DNA from: an uncultured Acidobacteriota bacterium
Lineage (GTDB): Bacteria > Acidobacteriota > UBA6911 > CAINFC01
NCBI GenBank assembly: GCA_903847975.1
Contig: CAINFC010000252.1
Span: 1-64,000, forward strand
DNA length: 64,000 nt
Direction: 5' to 3'
In this document: positions 36,801 through 45,483 of the stretch, piece after piece
Position numbering within the stretch: the first letter of the stretch is position 1
How the letters are laid out: each line of letters opens with the position of its first letter
Position numbers and translations under genes: made by a program
Notes under the pieces: model-generated
The model's database searches: none
What the model saw: the letters and a program-made list of their open reading frames with translations, nothing else
What the model was told of the DNA's origin: nothing

Positions 36801-38178
36801 AGCCTACATCGCCTCTCCGGTCGATTCCCATACCTTTCCGGCCGGCACCGCCATCGAGCTGGTGGGGGGAGCGACCGATCCCGAAGACGGCGGCCTCAGC
36901 GGAAACTCCATGGCCTGGGCCGTGGATGGAAACAGCACCAACAGCGGGGCCCAGGCGGTGGCCGCCGGCCTGGCCCCGGGGTTGCACACGGTGACCCTGA
37001 CCGCCACGGACTCTGCGAATAATAAAGGGACGGCCAGCGCCGGATTCCAGGTGGCCCCTCTGGCCATACCGCTGGGCGCGGCCCCGGTGCTCGACGGCTT
37101 CAGCGAAGAGGACAGCTATGCATCGGGCGCCGCGCTGCGGCTGGCACCTTACGGCGACGACGGAACCCAGGCCAGCGTATACCTGGTCCGCAGTTCCGCC
37201 CATCTTTATGCCTGCTTCTCGGGCCTGAAAAAAGGCGCGGCTCTTCCCGGCGCCCTGGCCGGGTTGCGCTTGGATGTCAATCACAGCGCCGATGCGCTGG
37301 CCCAGTCCGGCGATTACGGTTTCTTGGTCGGCGAAGACGGGGATGTGGTCACTTTCGCCGGGAACGGAGCCGGCGGATTTGCGGCCCCCGGCCCGGGCGG
37401 ACTCACCGCCCAGGTCAGCTTCCAGGCCAGCCGCTGGACTGCGGAATTGCGCATCGAAGCCGCCGTTCTGGGAGGTTGGGATCACCTGGTGGGCCTGGCC
37501 CTCGGTCATTACGCACGAAATTATGCCGGAGACGACTCTCCCTGGCCTTTTGCCGCACAGGGGAACAAGCCGGACAGCTGGGCGACAACGGCCCTGGGGA
37601 ATCAGCCGGTTCTCGCCCTGCTGGACCCTTCCACGGCATCCGCGGGCGGGGCGGGATTTACTCTGACCCTGCTCGGCAGCGGGTTCGCCGCAGGCATGAC
37701 TGCGATGTGGGGCGGGACAGCCCTGCCCACTGCGGTGGTCGACAGCGGCAAGCTGACCGCCACCGTGGCGCCCGCCCAGCTGGCCCCGGCGGGCACCGTC
37801 GCCGTGAGCGTATCGACCGGCGCCCCGGGTAACTTCACTTCCAACAGCCTGCCTTTTATCGTTTCCGCGGGAAGCCCGGCCATTACCGGCCTCAGTCCGG
37901 CGGCCGGCATGGCCTGCAGCACATCGCTGCCGCTGGTGGTGCAGGGCAGCAATTTTGCCGCCGATTCCCAGGTGCTCTGGAACGGAACGGCTGTGGCCAC
38001 CCAGTTCAGGAGCGCCAGCCAGCTCCAGGCGCAGATCCCGGGAGCCTTGTTAACCTCCGGGCAGTCCGCCGGAGTGGTGGTACGCAATCCCACTCCCTCG
38101 GAGCGGCTTTCCGCGGTCAGCTCCTATTCGGTCGGGCCCTGCAACCTGAGCCTTTTTCTGCCCCTGATCAAACGCTGA
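33814..38178 (+). CDS. Giant secreted metzincin-like protein with LPL-type C-terminus
   Basis: The 1454-residue protein has a signal peptide (about 1-34). A beta-propeller-like region (about 45-370, repeated VYW/YWTE strands) and a CARDB-like segment (about 380-510) come before a probable metalloprotease domain (about 520-755). That domain has QELAHNYGRQH at 671-681 with a Met-turn DFMSYS (about 727-732). This is the metzincin pattern HExxHxxGxxH, except that the first His is Gln. Ig/PKD-like modules follow, then a carbohydrate-binding-like domain (about 1085-1255) and two IPT/TIG-like domains, ending LSLFLPLIKR. The start is ATG at 33814 with AAAGGGG upstream. It precedes a second giant secreted protein and is probably part of extracellular polymer degradation. 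Confidence 0.7.
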   Translation: MMRVIARYEPWFPGSRVLPVLGFLVFFCFPAKAAQKAVNDAPAPVVLQPVDDWAVGSGLVYWGKDCFAEEFSRSGYLKRLPLGGTIERILETTDGAHCDMPFGMSAQDDGLYYADLSEGRIERTPLAEPYLGLAVATLAAADLPFYSAQLEVTATHVYWPTSGSGKILRVSRNGGTVETVVGSLTNPLDILVVGGTVYWTEAGGLWEIGNCTTIPCTGSKRQIASFSANTTGKSIFYRTRSALNYSLYWVQRTVNAGTPVSAILSIGCSTISPCGGLGSAPSTVYTAGSDWEIGALTSDGTYLFWTESYNKAGILDGKVKRRPLSTASPEDIAVSQTYIDVRKTFLVRGHLFFARLAGAGSASGIFTLPVTAAAIQRDLAADAMEVTQAIQNLANSAPLVAGKRTYVRGYGKQLSGPRTITVEARLAGRRNGSGLPGTPLNPLNGTLALTAGGTYDRARLNDGWYFLLPESWTTGSVEFELLLDPDQNHTDSNLLNNSLKKILTFQPQPPVCVMTAPVRTHSPLPSTRDPNFAAMVDQFKRRWPVPDAWIFRNTSPVEELQVCTWYGIPHPCFGPYELEEGWGLLNGIPDRDKVIISLWTRALLSFNPDACDNISAPVHYMGMVHPAANNGGASGYASLISTNSWVQLPAHTPNPALPDWSSLFEGSVMAQELAHNYGRQHIDCGNPGDVDTSYPYPPCQIASTGPESYYGFDTTTLKPIRPDATADFMSYSQPSWVSDYTWRALVNSFARTRSPNSGSAAPHGSLAGDSVFATGVVDTASARGEITTVLTLPGSSLPPALRLSRTTATSLAEHSSTPAASYSLRLLNSSGATLLTQPLTLSHLDDHSGDSDNALFSTVFSPPAGTVATIQLLADSTILDSLTPGNHIPAVAVQQPAGGTLVDASMGIAWTASDADPADTLLFTLQYSYNSGASWQTLVTGFPGNPSGSYSLTLSDLGSLHGSSANTALLRILASDGYHTGIALSLPFTVKNRAPEAYIASPVDSHTFPAGTAIELVGGATDPEDGGLSGNSMAWAVDGNSTNSGAQAVAAGLAPGLHTVTLTATDSANNKGTASAGFQVAPLAIPLGAAPVLDGFSEEDSYASGAALRLAPYGDDGTQASVYLVRSSAHLYACFSGLKKGAALPGALAGLRLDVNHSADALAQSGDYGFLVGEDGDVVTFAGNGAGGFAAPGPGGLTAQVSFQASRWTAELRIEAAVLGGWDHLVGLALGHYARNYAGDDSPWPFAAQGNKPDSWATTALGNQPVLALLDPSTASAGGAGFTLTLLGSGFAAGMTAMWGGTALPTAVVDSGKLTATVAPAQLAPAGTVAVSVSTGAPGNFTSNSLPFIVSAGSPAITGLSPAAGMACSTSLPLVVQGSNFAADSQVLWNGTAVATQFRSASQLQAQIPGALLTSGQSAGVVVRNPTPSERLSAVSSYSVGPCNLSLFLPLIKR

Positions 38179-38369
38179 CGGCTCCTCCCCCTCCGCAGGC
38201 GCACGGGAAGGAGGGAAGAACAGGAAGAGATCTCCTCTTTTCCTGAACTTCCTTCTTTTCCTGCGAAAAAGGAACGACCTCCTGCCGACCGCCTCGCGGC
38301 TTGATGTTGTGGTTCGTTTCCGCTAAACTCAAGGAATCCGCAAACGGAAGCCCGACCCCGGAGAAGACG

Positions 38370-41300
38370 ATGCAATCACGGATAAGCGCGCCAGGCCCCT
38401 ATCGGAGCCGAATCACAGCCGGACTGGCTTTTCTGCTCCTGGCCTTCGGTGTGCGGCACGTTCGGGTCCCGATTCCGGCGGGGGCATCCGCAGCGGTGCC
38501 GCAGGTGGTCTTCCAGCAGGGATCGAACGGCTATACCGGCGTGCGCGATACGTTCATCAGCCAGCATTCCTGGGGCAGCCCTCCGCAGTATACGCTCAAC
38601 TACGGGCAGAACACGGAAGTTGCGCTCTCCCGCAGCGGGTACGATACCCCTCTGCTGCGGTTCGACCTCAGCTCCATCCCGGCCAACAGCCTGGTCGTAT
38701 CGGCCACCCTGCAGCTTTACAACGGCACTCCTGGAGGAGGCGGCTGCGCCCAGCCGGGAACCGAACCCCGCCGCATCCAGCTGCTGCGCATGCTCCGGGA
38801 CTGGGACGAGGGGAACCAGATCTCCGCGCCGGTATCCACGACGGCGGGCGCCCGCGGCGCCACCGGCGACTATGCTTTTCTCTACTACAGCGGAGGGACC
38901 AATGTGGCCTGGGGAGTGCGCGGAATGGCCGCCGGCGTCGATTATTCTTCCACCGTGGAAAGCGATGCCGATGTTCGGAACCCCGGATGGTATTCGTGGA
39001 ATGTCACTCCGCTGGTCCGGGCATGGGTGCGCGGCGACTCCGCCAACTATGGCCTGTCCCTGCGCGACGCCACCGGCTACTCGGCCACCAACTGCGACTA
39101 CCGCAATTTTGCCTCCAGTCAGAATGCCAATACCGGCTTGCGGCCCAGGCTGACGGTGGACTACAACCCCAATGTGCCCTACGCCCAGGCGGGTCCGGAC
39201 CAGAAGATCTGGAATTGGAGCGGCGCGGCGCTGACTCTCGACGGATCGGCCAGCCATGACCGGCCCGGGGGCAATGATGCCACCCTGTCCTATTCCTGGC
39301 GCATTCTTCAGGCCGCCTGCGGATCGGCACTGTCCGGCATTCTTCCCCTGGCGGCAAAAACAGGGCCGTTCACGCCGGATGCCGCCGGCGAATGGCTGCT
39401 GGAACTGCAGGTCACCAACGACCTGGGCGAAAGCTCCACCGACCAGGTCCGATTGCAGCTCTGGCGCATTCCGGCAGGACATCCCCGCCTGTATGTCAAT
39501 GCTTCCACCCTGCCGGCCCTGCAGGCGCGGGCCACGGCGGGCAACCCGCTCTGGTCCCAGCTGCTCAACCAGGCCAACGGCAGCTATGACGTCAACGACT
39601 GGGGCAACGTCATGGAAAGCAGCGCCCTGGTCGGCCTGGTGACCGGACAGTCCGGCTACTGCAGCCGAGCCCTCCAGATCGCCTCCCTGCAGCGGGATGC
39701 CGACATCGGCTACAACCAGCGCAGCGGAGCGGGCGAGCTGGCCCTGGTTTACGACTGGTGCTACCCGCAGATGTCCGAAACGATGCGCAACCAGATGATC
39801 CAGTATTTCAATGCCTGGGGCGATAAGCAGAAGTGGTCCTCGCCGACTCACTTTACCGACGCCCAGCCGGGATGGGGCAATTACTGGCCCGCCTTTTCCT
39901 TTTCGTTTGCCCTGGCAGGCCTGGCCACTTACGGGGACAACGAGCGCGCCGCGGAGTGGCTGGACGAATACCGGCAGACCCGCGTAAGTCAGTACGACAC
40001 GGCAGCGCTGGCCCGGATTGCCGAAGGCGGTTCCTGGCCGGAGGGGACGGTGTACGACTGGCTGGCCAATCCGCCGCGCATGTACGCGCAGGCGGCCTGG
40101 CTCAGCGGCACGGGAGAGAACCTGTTCCTTTCCACCTCCTGGTTCCGCGAAAGGCTGGGATACCTGCTGCTGCAGAATTATCCCGGAACGGACAGCGAGT
40201 GGGGCTACACCTTTCATCCCTATATTTCCCAGGGCGATGCCGAGCGGCATCGGGGCAGCATGGCCAACTACAAGCGGATCATGAGCCTGCTGCTGGTGCA
40301 GATGTTTCCCTCCGATCCCCGGGCCGGCGAGCTGCAGGCCTATCTTACCGCCTCGCCGGCGGACACCTCCCTTCCGTTCCAGTATTACCTGGAATTTCTA
40401 TGGAACGCCCCCACGGTCATGCCGGTACCCCCCGCCTCGACGGCCCATTATGCCCCGGCACTCGGTCAGTTCGTATGGCGCTCCGGGTGGCCCAGCGGCG
40501 CGGCGGATACCGATCCGTGCGCTACCTATATCACCTTCAACGCCGGCGATCACTTCACCTACCACCAGCATTACGACCAGAACGCCTTCAGCCTCTGGAA
40601 ATGCGGAGACCTGGCGCTGGACAGCGGGGTCTACAGCGGCAACGGGCTGTCCTACCACGATGTGAATTATTACGTGCGGACCATCGCTCACAACACCCTG
40701 GTGGTTTACAATCCCCAGGAAAATTTCACCAGCGTGCGCTCCGATGCCGTCTCCAACGACGGCGGACAGCGCACCGTAGCACCCGCCAGCCGCTCGCCGG
40801 AATCGGTTTCCTACTGGGACATGCACGCCCAGCAGTACGACACGGGCGATATCCTGCGCCACGAGGAGGCCGCGCTTTTTTCCTACGCCCTGGGGGATGC
40901 CACCAAGGCCTACAACAACCCGGGCTACTCGCAGATGGCGAGCTATTCGGGCAATGGGCCCAAAGTGACCCGCTTTCAGCGGGAATTCGTTTATTTGCGG
41001 CCGCTGGAGCCAACCGCCACCGCCAGCCGCGACTTCGTGGTGCTCTATGACCGCGTGGGGGTGGTCTCGGCGGGCTTCAGCCAATCGAACACCAAACTGC
41101 TCTTCCACACCCTGACCCTGCCTACGGTGAGCGGTACACCCCAGGCGGTGAGCAGCGGCGAAACCCTCTATGCCAATGCCGCCGAAGCGGTCGCGGCTTC
41201 CGGCGGCGGCAAGCTCTTTTTCCGGTTTCTGCTGCCCGCCCAGCGCAACGTGCGCCTGGTGGGAGGACGCGGGCAGAAATCGTTCTGGGTGTTCGGCCAG

Positions 41301-41825
41301 AATTACGACTGGCACTGGTCCGCGGGGGAATCGCAGCCGCGTCCGGTTACCGACTTCGACCCGCTGCCCTACGGGGAGTTCCGGCTGGAGCTGGAGCCGG
41401 CGGATGCCGCCCTGGACCACAACTTTCTCACCGTTCTCTTCCCGACCGCCGCCGCCACCGCCGCCATGCCCGCCGCCACCCTGATCAGCGCTTCCGGAAT
41501 GGAAGGCGTCCACCTGGCGGATTCGGCACTCAACCGTCTGGTCCTGTTTTCCTCCGCGGCGGACGGCGGAGCGCCGGGCGGAGCACTGAGCTACAGCTAT
41601 TCTCCGACGGCCGCCACCTTAAACCTGCTGGTCGACCTGCCGCCCAATGCGGAGTACCTCCTGACCAGCCAGCGGGCCGGTGCGGTGCAGACCGTCACCC
41701 TGACGCCCGCCGCCGGCGGCGCCTGGCGGGCCAGCGCGCAAGGTGTGCTCCGCTTCACCCAGAGCCCCGAAGGCGGAGTGCCGCCCCCGGAAGTGTTCCT
41801 GCCCCTGGTGTCAAAAAACGACTAG
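38370..41825 (+). CDS. Secreted heparinase II/III-like polysaccharide lyase
   Basis: The 1151-residue protein (ATG at 38370 with GGAG 7 nt upstream) has an N-terminal hydrophobic signal. A DNRLRE-type carbohydrate-binding domain follows (about 45-265) and a PKD/Ig-like domain (about 265-355). An alpha-toroid region (about 365-700) leads into a heparinase II/III-type beta-sandwich with the GDHFTYHQHYDQNAF segment (His/Tyr active-site region) and AHNTLVVYNP. The family cleaves uronic-acid polysaccharides by beta-elimination. The true substrate is unknown. The C-terminus is PEVFLPLVSKND, similar to the tails of two other secreted giants in this window. It is cotranscribed with or next to the metzincin-like gene (191 bp gap). 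Confidence 0.75.
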   Translation: MQSRISAPGPYRSRITAGLAFLLLAFGVRHVRVPIPAGASAAVPQVVFQQGSNGYTGVRDTFISQHSWGSPPQYTLNYGQNTEVALSRSGYDTPLLRFDLSSIPANSLVVSATLQLYNGTPGGGGCAQPGTEPRRIQLLRMLRDWDEGNQISAPVSTTAGARGATGDYAFLYYSGGTNVAWGVRGMAAGVDYSSTVESDADVRNPGWYSWNVTPLVRAWVRGDSANYGLSLRDATGYSATNCDYRNFASSQNANTGLRPRLTVDYNPNVPYAQAGPDQKIWNWSGAALTLDGSASHDRPGGNDATLSYSWRILQAACGSALSGILPLAAKTGPFTPDAAGEWLLELQVTNDLGESSTDQVRLQLWRIPAGHPRLYVNASTLPALQARATAGNPLWSQLLNQANGSYDVNDWGNVMESSALVGLVTGQSGYCSRALQIASLQRDADIGYNQRSGAGELALVYDWCYPQMSETMRNQMIQYFNAWGDKQKWSSPTHFTDAQPGWGNYWPAFSFSFALAGLATYGDNERAAEWLDEYRQTRVSQYDTAALARIAEGGSWPEGTVYDWLANPPRMYAQAAWLSGTGENLFLSTSWFRERLGYLLLQNYPGTDSEWGYTFHPYISQGDAERHRGSMANYKRIMSLLLVQMFPSDPRAGELQAYLTASPADTSLPFQYYLEFLWNAPTVMPVPPASTAHYAPALGQFVWRSGWPSGAADTDPCATYITFNAGDHFTYHQHYDQNAFSLWKCGDLALDSGVYSGNGLSYHDVNYYVRTIAHNTLVVYNPQENFTSVRSDAVSNDGGQRTVAPASRSPESVSYWDMHAQQYDTGDILRHEEAALFSYALGDATKAYNNPGYSQMASYSGNGPKVTRFQREFVYLRPLEPTATASRDFVVLYDRVGVVSAGFSQSNTKLLFHTLTLPTVSGTPQAVSSGETLYANAAEAVAASGGGKLFFRFLLPAQRNVRLVGGRGQKSFWVFGQNYDWHWSAGESQPRPVTDFDPLPYGEFRLELEPADAALDHNFLTVLFPTAAATAAMPAATLISASGMEGVHLADSALNRLVLFSSAADGGAPGGALSYSYSPTAATLNLLVDLPPNAEYLLTSQRAGAVQTVTLTPAAGGAWRASAQGVLRFTQSPEGGVPPPEVFLPLVSKND

Positions 41826-41847
41826 CGGGGGGATGCCGGAAAGCCCT

Positions 41848-43674
41848 CTACGGCAGCCTTTGGGGATATTCCAGGGCATTGAGCCACTGTATGGCGCTGA
41901 TGTAGGCCGGGATCAGGGCCCCGCCATGCACGCTCCCCAGCCCCGGGATATATTCCACAAAGGGAACGAAATCGACACGGGCCTGCTTTCTCCAGGCTTC
42001 GAAGGCCAGGGCGGAATTGCCTACCGGAACGTAGTCGTCATAAATATTGTGCATCAGCAGCACCCGGTAGGAGGAGGACGGCGTCCAGTCGCTGAACGAA
42101 TTTTCGGCATTCAGAATCCCGACCACCGCGCTGTCCGAACGACCGAGCTCCCGGATCAGGGCGTTGGTCAATACGCTTCCCGGACCGTTATATCCGGCTA
42201 CTTCCATCATTTTGCCGGACAGGATGGCGCTGGTCACGTCCGGATCCCCCTTTTTCTGAGCCACCAGGCGGTATAGCGAGCTGTTGAATTCCCCCCAGCC
42301 CGATCCGGTGCGGTCCTTCCGGCTGAGAATGGCATTTTCGAATTTCAGCAGGGGGGCAACAGCCCCGTACCGGTTTCCATAGGCGGCGACAAAGCAGGGG
42401 AGAAAGTAGGGGGCGGTGTAAGACCGGGTGGCGGTCAGCATTACCTTGCGCATGGTTTCCGATAGAGAGTGCGGCCCGTCCATAGCCGCCACTCCGGCGA
42501 TGGTGTAGCGGCTGGAGTGCCGGGCCTGAAGCTCCTTGGCGGCCACCAGCGTGGCATAGCCTCCTTCGGAAAACCCGGCGAGATAGACTTTTCCGTTCCA
42601 GGAAACCCCGTAATTTTTAGGAGCAGGAATCTGTTTCAGCTCGCCAAGCTTCTGCAGTCCGGCGTCCAGGGTGGCCACGACGACTTTGCCCAGTTCGCTG
42701 GTGCAGTAGGGGTGGATATCGTAATTGTCGCCCAGCCCGGGATAATCGGCCACGACCACGATAAATCCCAGCTGCGCCAGGATCTGAGCCACCGGGATGG
42801 TGAACTGATCGTCGATGGGGTGATTTTTGGCGTTGCTCGGCGACTGGCTGCGCTTTACCTGGGTGGGATGCTGAAAGGCCAGCAGCGGGGCGCTGAACGG
42901 ATCGTCGATGTAGCTCGGGCCGTAGGGGACGACCAGCAGTGCGGTCAGCGGATCCTGGTACCCGGGCATAGTGTAGGTCAGCTTGAAAGCGTCCGTGGGG
43001 CGCAGCGGGGGATCCAGCTTTCCCATTTTCTCCAGCATCTCCCACAGGGCGTCCAGCGGCCCGTTCCCCGGGGCGACGTTGGGAACGAAGTCGAAGCCGG
43101 TGAGCAGATCGCTGATGCGCAGCGGCTGCTTGGCGGCCTCGCCGATTTCCGTTTTCAGCTGGGCGGGAGAGAGGGAATACAAAGCTTCCGAACCCAGCAG
43201 CGTTCCGATTTCTTTTCCGCGGAAAGCGGAGCAGTCGAAAAACTCCGCGGTTCCCGAGCTGAGTCCGGGTTGGAGCACGGCATTCCCCGAAGAATCCACG
43301 GAATACCGCAGGGTGGTCATCTGAAAGGTCCCCTTCCCGTCCGGCAGGGTAAAATCGACGTGGGCATAGGAGCGCAGGTTGCCCTGAGAGTCGGTGGTCT
43401 CCACACCGACTTCGATCTGGTCGGAGGATACCCGGCCGAATCCGCGCACGGCCTCCCGGAGAGGAATGGCGTTGGGATAGACGACGGAGGACCAGGTGGT
43501 TCCCGTAAGGAAGTAGTACCCGAACCCCACCTCCTGCACCGCCAATTTGTACTCGATGGGTGTGACGCCCATCCGCTGCGTGCTCAGGCTCATGCAGACC
43601 TCCTGGGCCAGGAGCGGGACGGAACCGGCAGCCCAAAAGGCCAACCAGGCGAAAATCCAAATCTTAAGTCGCAT
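41848..43674 (-). CDS. Secreted alpha/beta hydrolase (secretory-lipase-like)
   Basis: The 608-residue protein has a signal peptide (1-24, ending LLAQ). The alpha/beta-hydrolase core runs from about 230 to the end. The nucleophile is the Ser in AGFSEGGYATL (about residue 367), a G-x-S-x-G elbow; a preceding VVVADYPGLGDNY strand and late HNIYDDYVPVG/H candidates supply Asp and His. It resembles the fungal-type secretory lipase/esterase family but has an extra N-terminal domain of about 200 residues that I do not recognise. ATG with GGGGGAG upstream. Convergent with the lyase gene (22 bp apart). Confidence 0.75.
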   Translation of the reverse strand: MRLKIWIFAWLAFWAAGSVPLLAQEVCMSLSTQRMGVTPIEYKLAVQEVGFGYYFLTGTTWSSVVYPNAIPLREAVRGFGRVSSDQIEVGVETTDSQGNLRSYAHVDFTLPDGKGTFQMTTLRYSVDSSGNAVLQPGLSSGTAEFFDCSAFRGKEIGTLLGSEALYSLSPAQLKTEIGEAAKQPLRISDLLTGFDFVPNVAPGNGPLDALWEMLEKMGKLDPPLRPTDAFKLTYTMPGYQDPLTALLVVPYGPSYIDDPFSAPLLAFQHPTQVKRSQSPSNAKNHPIDDQFTIPVAQILAQLGFIVVVADYPGLGDNYDIHPYCTSELGKVVVATLDAGLQKLGELKQIPAPKNYGVSWNGKVYLAGFSEGGYATLVAAKELQARHSSRYTIAGVAAMDGPHSLSETMRKVMLTATRSYTAPYFLPCFVAAYGNRYGAVAPLLKFENAILSRKDRTGSGWGEFNSSLYRLVAQKKGDPDVTSAILSGKMMEVAGYNGPGSVLTNALIRELGRSDSAVVGILNAENSFSDWTPSSSYRVLLMHNIYDDYVPVGNSALAFEAWRKQARVDFVPFVEYIPGLGSVHGGALIPAYISAIQWLNALEYPQRLP

Positions 43675-43983
43675 ACAATCTCCCCCTAACCAATAAGGCT
43701 ACAAAATAAATGGAGTCATAATCGAGAAGACCTTAAAAATCAAAAGGCCCTGCGCGGAATGCCAGCCGATCGATTGGGCATTCTCTCTCCCCCCGGGCTC
43801 TTTTTCTGCAGGAAGATGCGGGATCTCGTAAAAAGTCGTTTTTTCGTCCGGTTCTGCCGTCCCGATGGGACTTGCTTCGTGCCCGGAGCCAACCCGGCAA
43901 TGAATTGTCGGGCCACAATCTTGTCGTCCCTGACGGGACTTAACTAATTTTTATGAATCCGACACAAAAAGACGCGCCCCACC
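43675..43983. other. Gene-free region with a dispersed repeat
   Basis: This 309-bp gap separates two leftward genes, the lipase-like gene and the second Gfo/Idh/MocA gene. It contains the repeat at 43884-43941 and a separate GTCCC-N-GGGAC palindrome at about 43859-43871. No open frame with a ribosome-binding site and no terminator of high quality was found. Confidence 0.6.
43884..43941. repeat. Dispersed repeat, copy B (first copy at 431-486)
   Basis: Nearly identical to 431-486, with the same two palindromes: a CCCGGCAATGAATTG(T)CGGG hairpin and a GTCCCTGACGGGAC palindrome. The changes break or weaken the first stem. The element sits in gene-free DNA in both cases, and both copies are in the same orientation. 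Confidence 0.75.
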
Positions 43984-45342
43984 TCAGAGGACCTCCTGCC
44001 GGAAGGGATCGAAGCGCATCACCCGGTTCCTGCGAAAGGCCTCCACCGAGAGCCCGATGGCCACCATGACTTTATAGGCCAGATCGGCATTCAGCGTTGG
44101 CTTCTCCCGGCTGCGGACGCAGTCCAGGAAATTCATCATGTGGTCCCTCTGGCTGACCACCGGAAACTCCAGGCAGGTCAAGGGCACCGCCGCATTTTGC
44201 CCCGCGGCGGGCTTGCGGGTTCGCTCCTCGCAGACGCCGGCCCGGGCACCCGGGAATTTGCCGGAGGAGATTTTCTGCTCCATGTCCGCGGCAAAAGGCG
44301 GTTCCGGACGCACCAGGATTCCCCTTTCGGAATCGAAGGTCATCGTGCCGTGCTGCCCGCGGATGGCATCGGCCAGTCCGTTCTGGTTCACCTGCGTGGA
44401 CGGGAGAACCACAGTGTGCCCGCCGGGGTAATCGATGGTCACAAAAAAGCTGTCCGGCACCTCCCGGTTGTCATTGCTCTTCCCGAAGACATAGTTTCCG
44501 CCGGTGGCCGTCACTCTTACGGGAAATTCCGCGCCCAGGGCCACCAGCAGGTGGGAAAGGCCGTGGTAAAGAAGGTCGGTGGCAATGCCTCCGCTGTAAT
44601 CCCAGAATTTCCGGAAGCGGAAGAAACGCTCCGGCTCCCAGGGCCGCCTGGGCGCCCTTTTCCACCGCCATCCCAGCCACATGTCCCAGTCCACATTGGA
44701 GGGGTTGGCCGTCGGGTCGATAGTCCAGTTCCAGTCTCCCTTCGGGTTGTTCCGGAAAGCCCCGCCCTGGGTCCAGATGAGTTTGCCGATCAGCCCGTCC
44801 TGGATCAACTGACGGGCCTTCCACCAGATTTCCTCGGAAGCCGACTGCGCCCCGCACTGGAAAACGCGCCCGGTGCGCTCCGCGGTGCGGGCGATCTCCC
44901 GGGCCTGCTGCCAGTAGAGGGTCACCGGCTTTTCGCAATAGACATCCTTTCCCGCCTCCATGGCTTCCACGGCGATCCTGGAATGCCAGTGATCCGGCGT
45001 GGCGATGAGGACTGCATCCACCTCTTTCCTCTCCAGCACTTTGCGGTAGTCCGCGTAAGCCTCCCCCTGGGACCACTGCCTGGCTTCCAGTCGTCGTTTC
45101 TCCCAGCAGTCGCAAACCGCCGGAATCGCTATTTTGCCTTGCGGATCCCTGGCCCATTCCACCATCCGCCGCAGGTGCCACCGCCCGCGGTCGCCGACAC
45201 CGATGAAAGCCAGATGAATGCGGTCGTTGGCTCCCGGAACACGTGCCTGGGCGGCAGCCATCCGGGTGCTCAGGCCCAGGCCGGCGGCCGTCGCCGATTG
45301 CTGAAAAAAGCTCCTGCGGTTCAAGTCGGTTTTGCCTTTCAT
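43984..45342 (-). CDS. Second Tat-exported Gfo/Idh/MocA oxidoreductase
   Basis: The 452-residue protein has R9 R10 in NRRSFFQQS plus a hydrophobic stretch, a Tat leader. The Rossmann motif is FIGVGDRG (47-54) and the EKP motif lies at 137-139. The C-terminal domain includes GGDWNW-like and YHGLSHLL elements. Many Acidobacteria, Planctomycetes and Verrucomicrobia have large families of these exported oxidoreductases, mostly without known substrates. The ATG has AAAGGAGAG 6 nt upstream. It is only distantly similar to the Gfo protein at 3465-4802 and sits downstream of rnc. Confidence 0.85.
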   Translation of the reverse strand: MKGKTDLNRRSFFQQSATAAGLGLSTRMAAAQARVPGANDRIHLAFIGVGDRGRWHLRRMVEWARDPQGKIAIPAVCDCWEKRRLEARQWSQGEAYADYRKVLERKEVDAVLIATPDHWHSRIAVEAMEAGKDVYCEKPVTLYWQQAREIARTAERTGRVFQCGAQSASEEIWWKARQLIQDGLIGKLIWTQGGAFRNNPKGDWNWTIDPTANPSNVDWDMWLGWRWKRAPRRPWEPERFFRFRKFWDYSGGIATDLLYHGLSHLLVALGAEFPVRVTATGGNYVFGKSNDNREVPDSFFVTIDYPGGHTVVLPSTQVNQNGLADAIRGQHGTMTFDSERGILVRPEPPFAADMEQKISSGKFPGARAGVCEERTRKPAAGQNAAVPLTCLEFPVVSQRDHMMNFLDCVRSREKPTLNADLAYKVMVAIGLSVEAFRRNRVMRFDPFRQEVL

Positions 45343-45483
45343 GTTCTCTCCTTTTGAAGTGAGCTCTTGCTCGTCACAGGCAGACGCAAAGATCGGGCGG
45401 AAAAAAGAACCGGCGCGCCTTCCCTTCGGGGCAGAAGGCTTTTGGTGAATCGATCCTCTTCCGATGGAAGGCCGCTCCTCCTT

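Noticed and set aside
114-45400. 16-bp exact match between 114-129 and 45385-45400
   Set aside because: Within 64 kb an exact 16-mer pair is expected by chance about once every two windows, and the flanks do not extend the match.
45401-45439. Possible terminator after rnc
   Set aside because: A 6-bp stem (GCCTTC/GAAGGC) is present, but the U-tract is about 10 nt away from it, too far for a standard intrinsic terminator.
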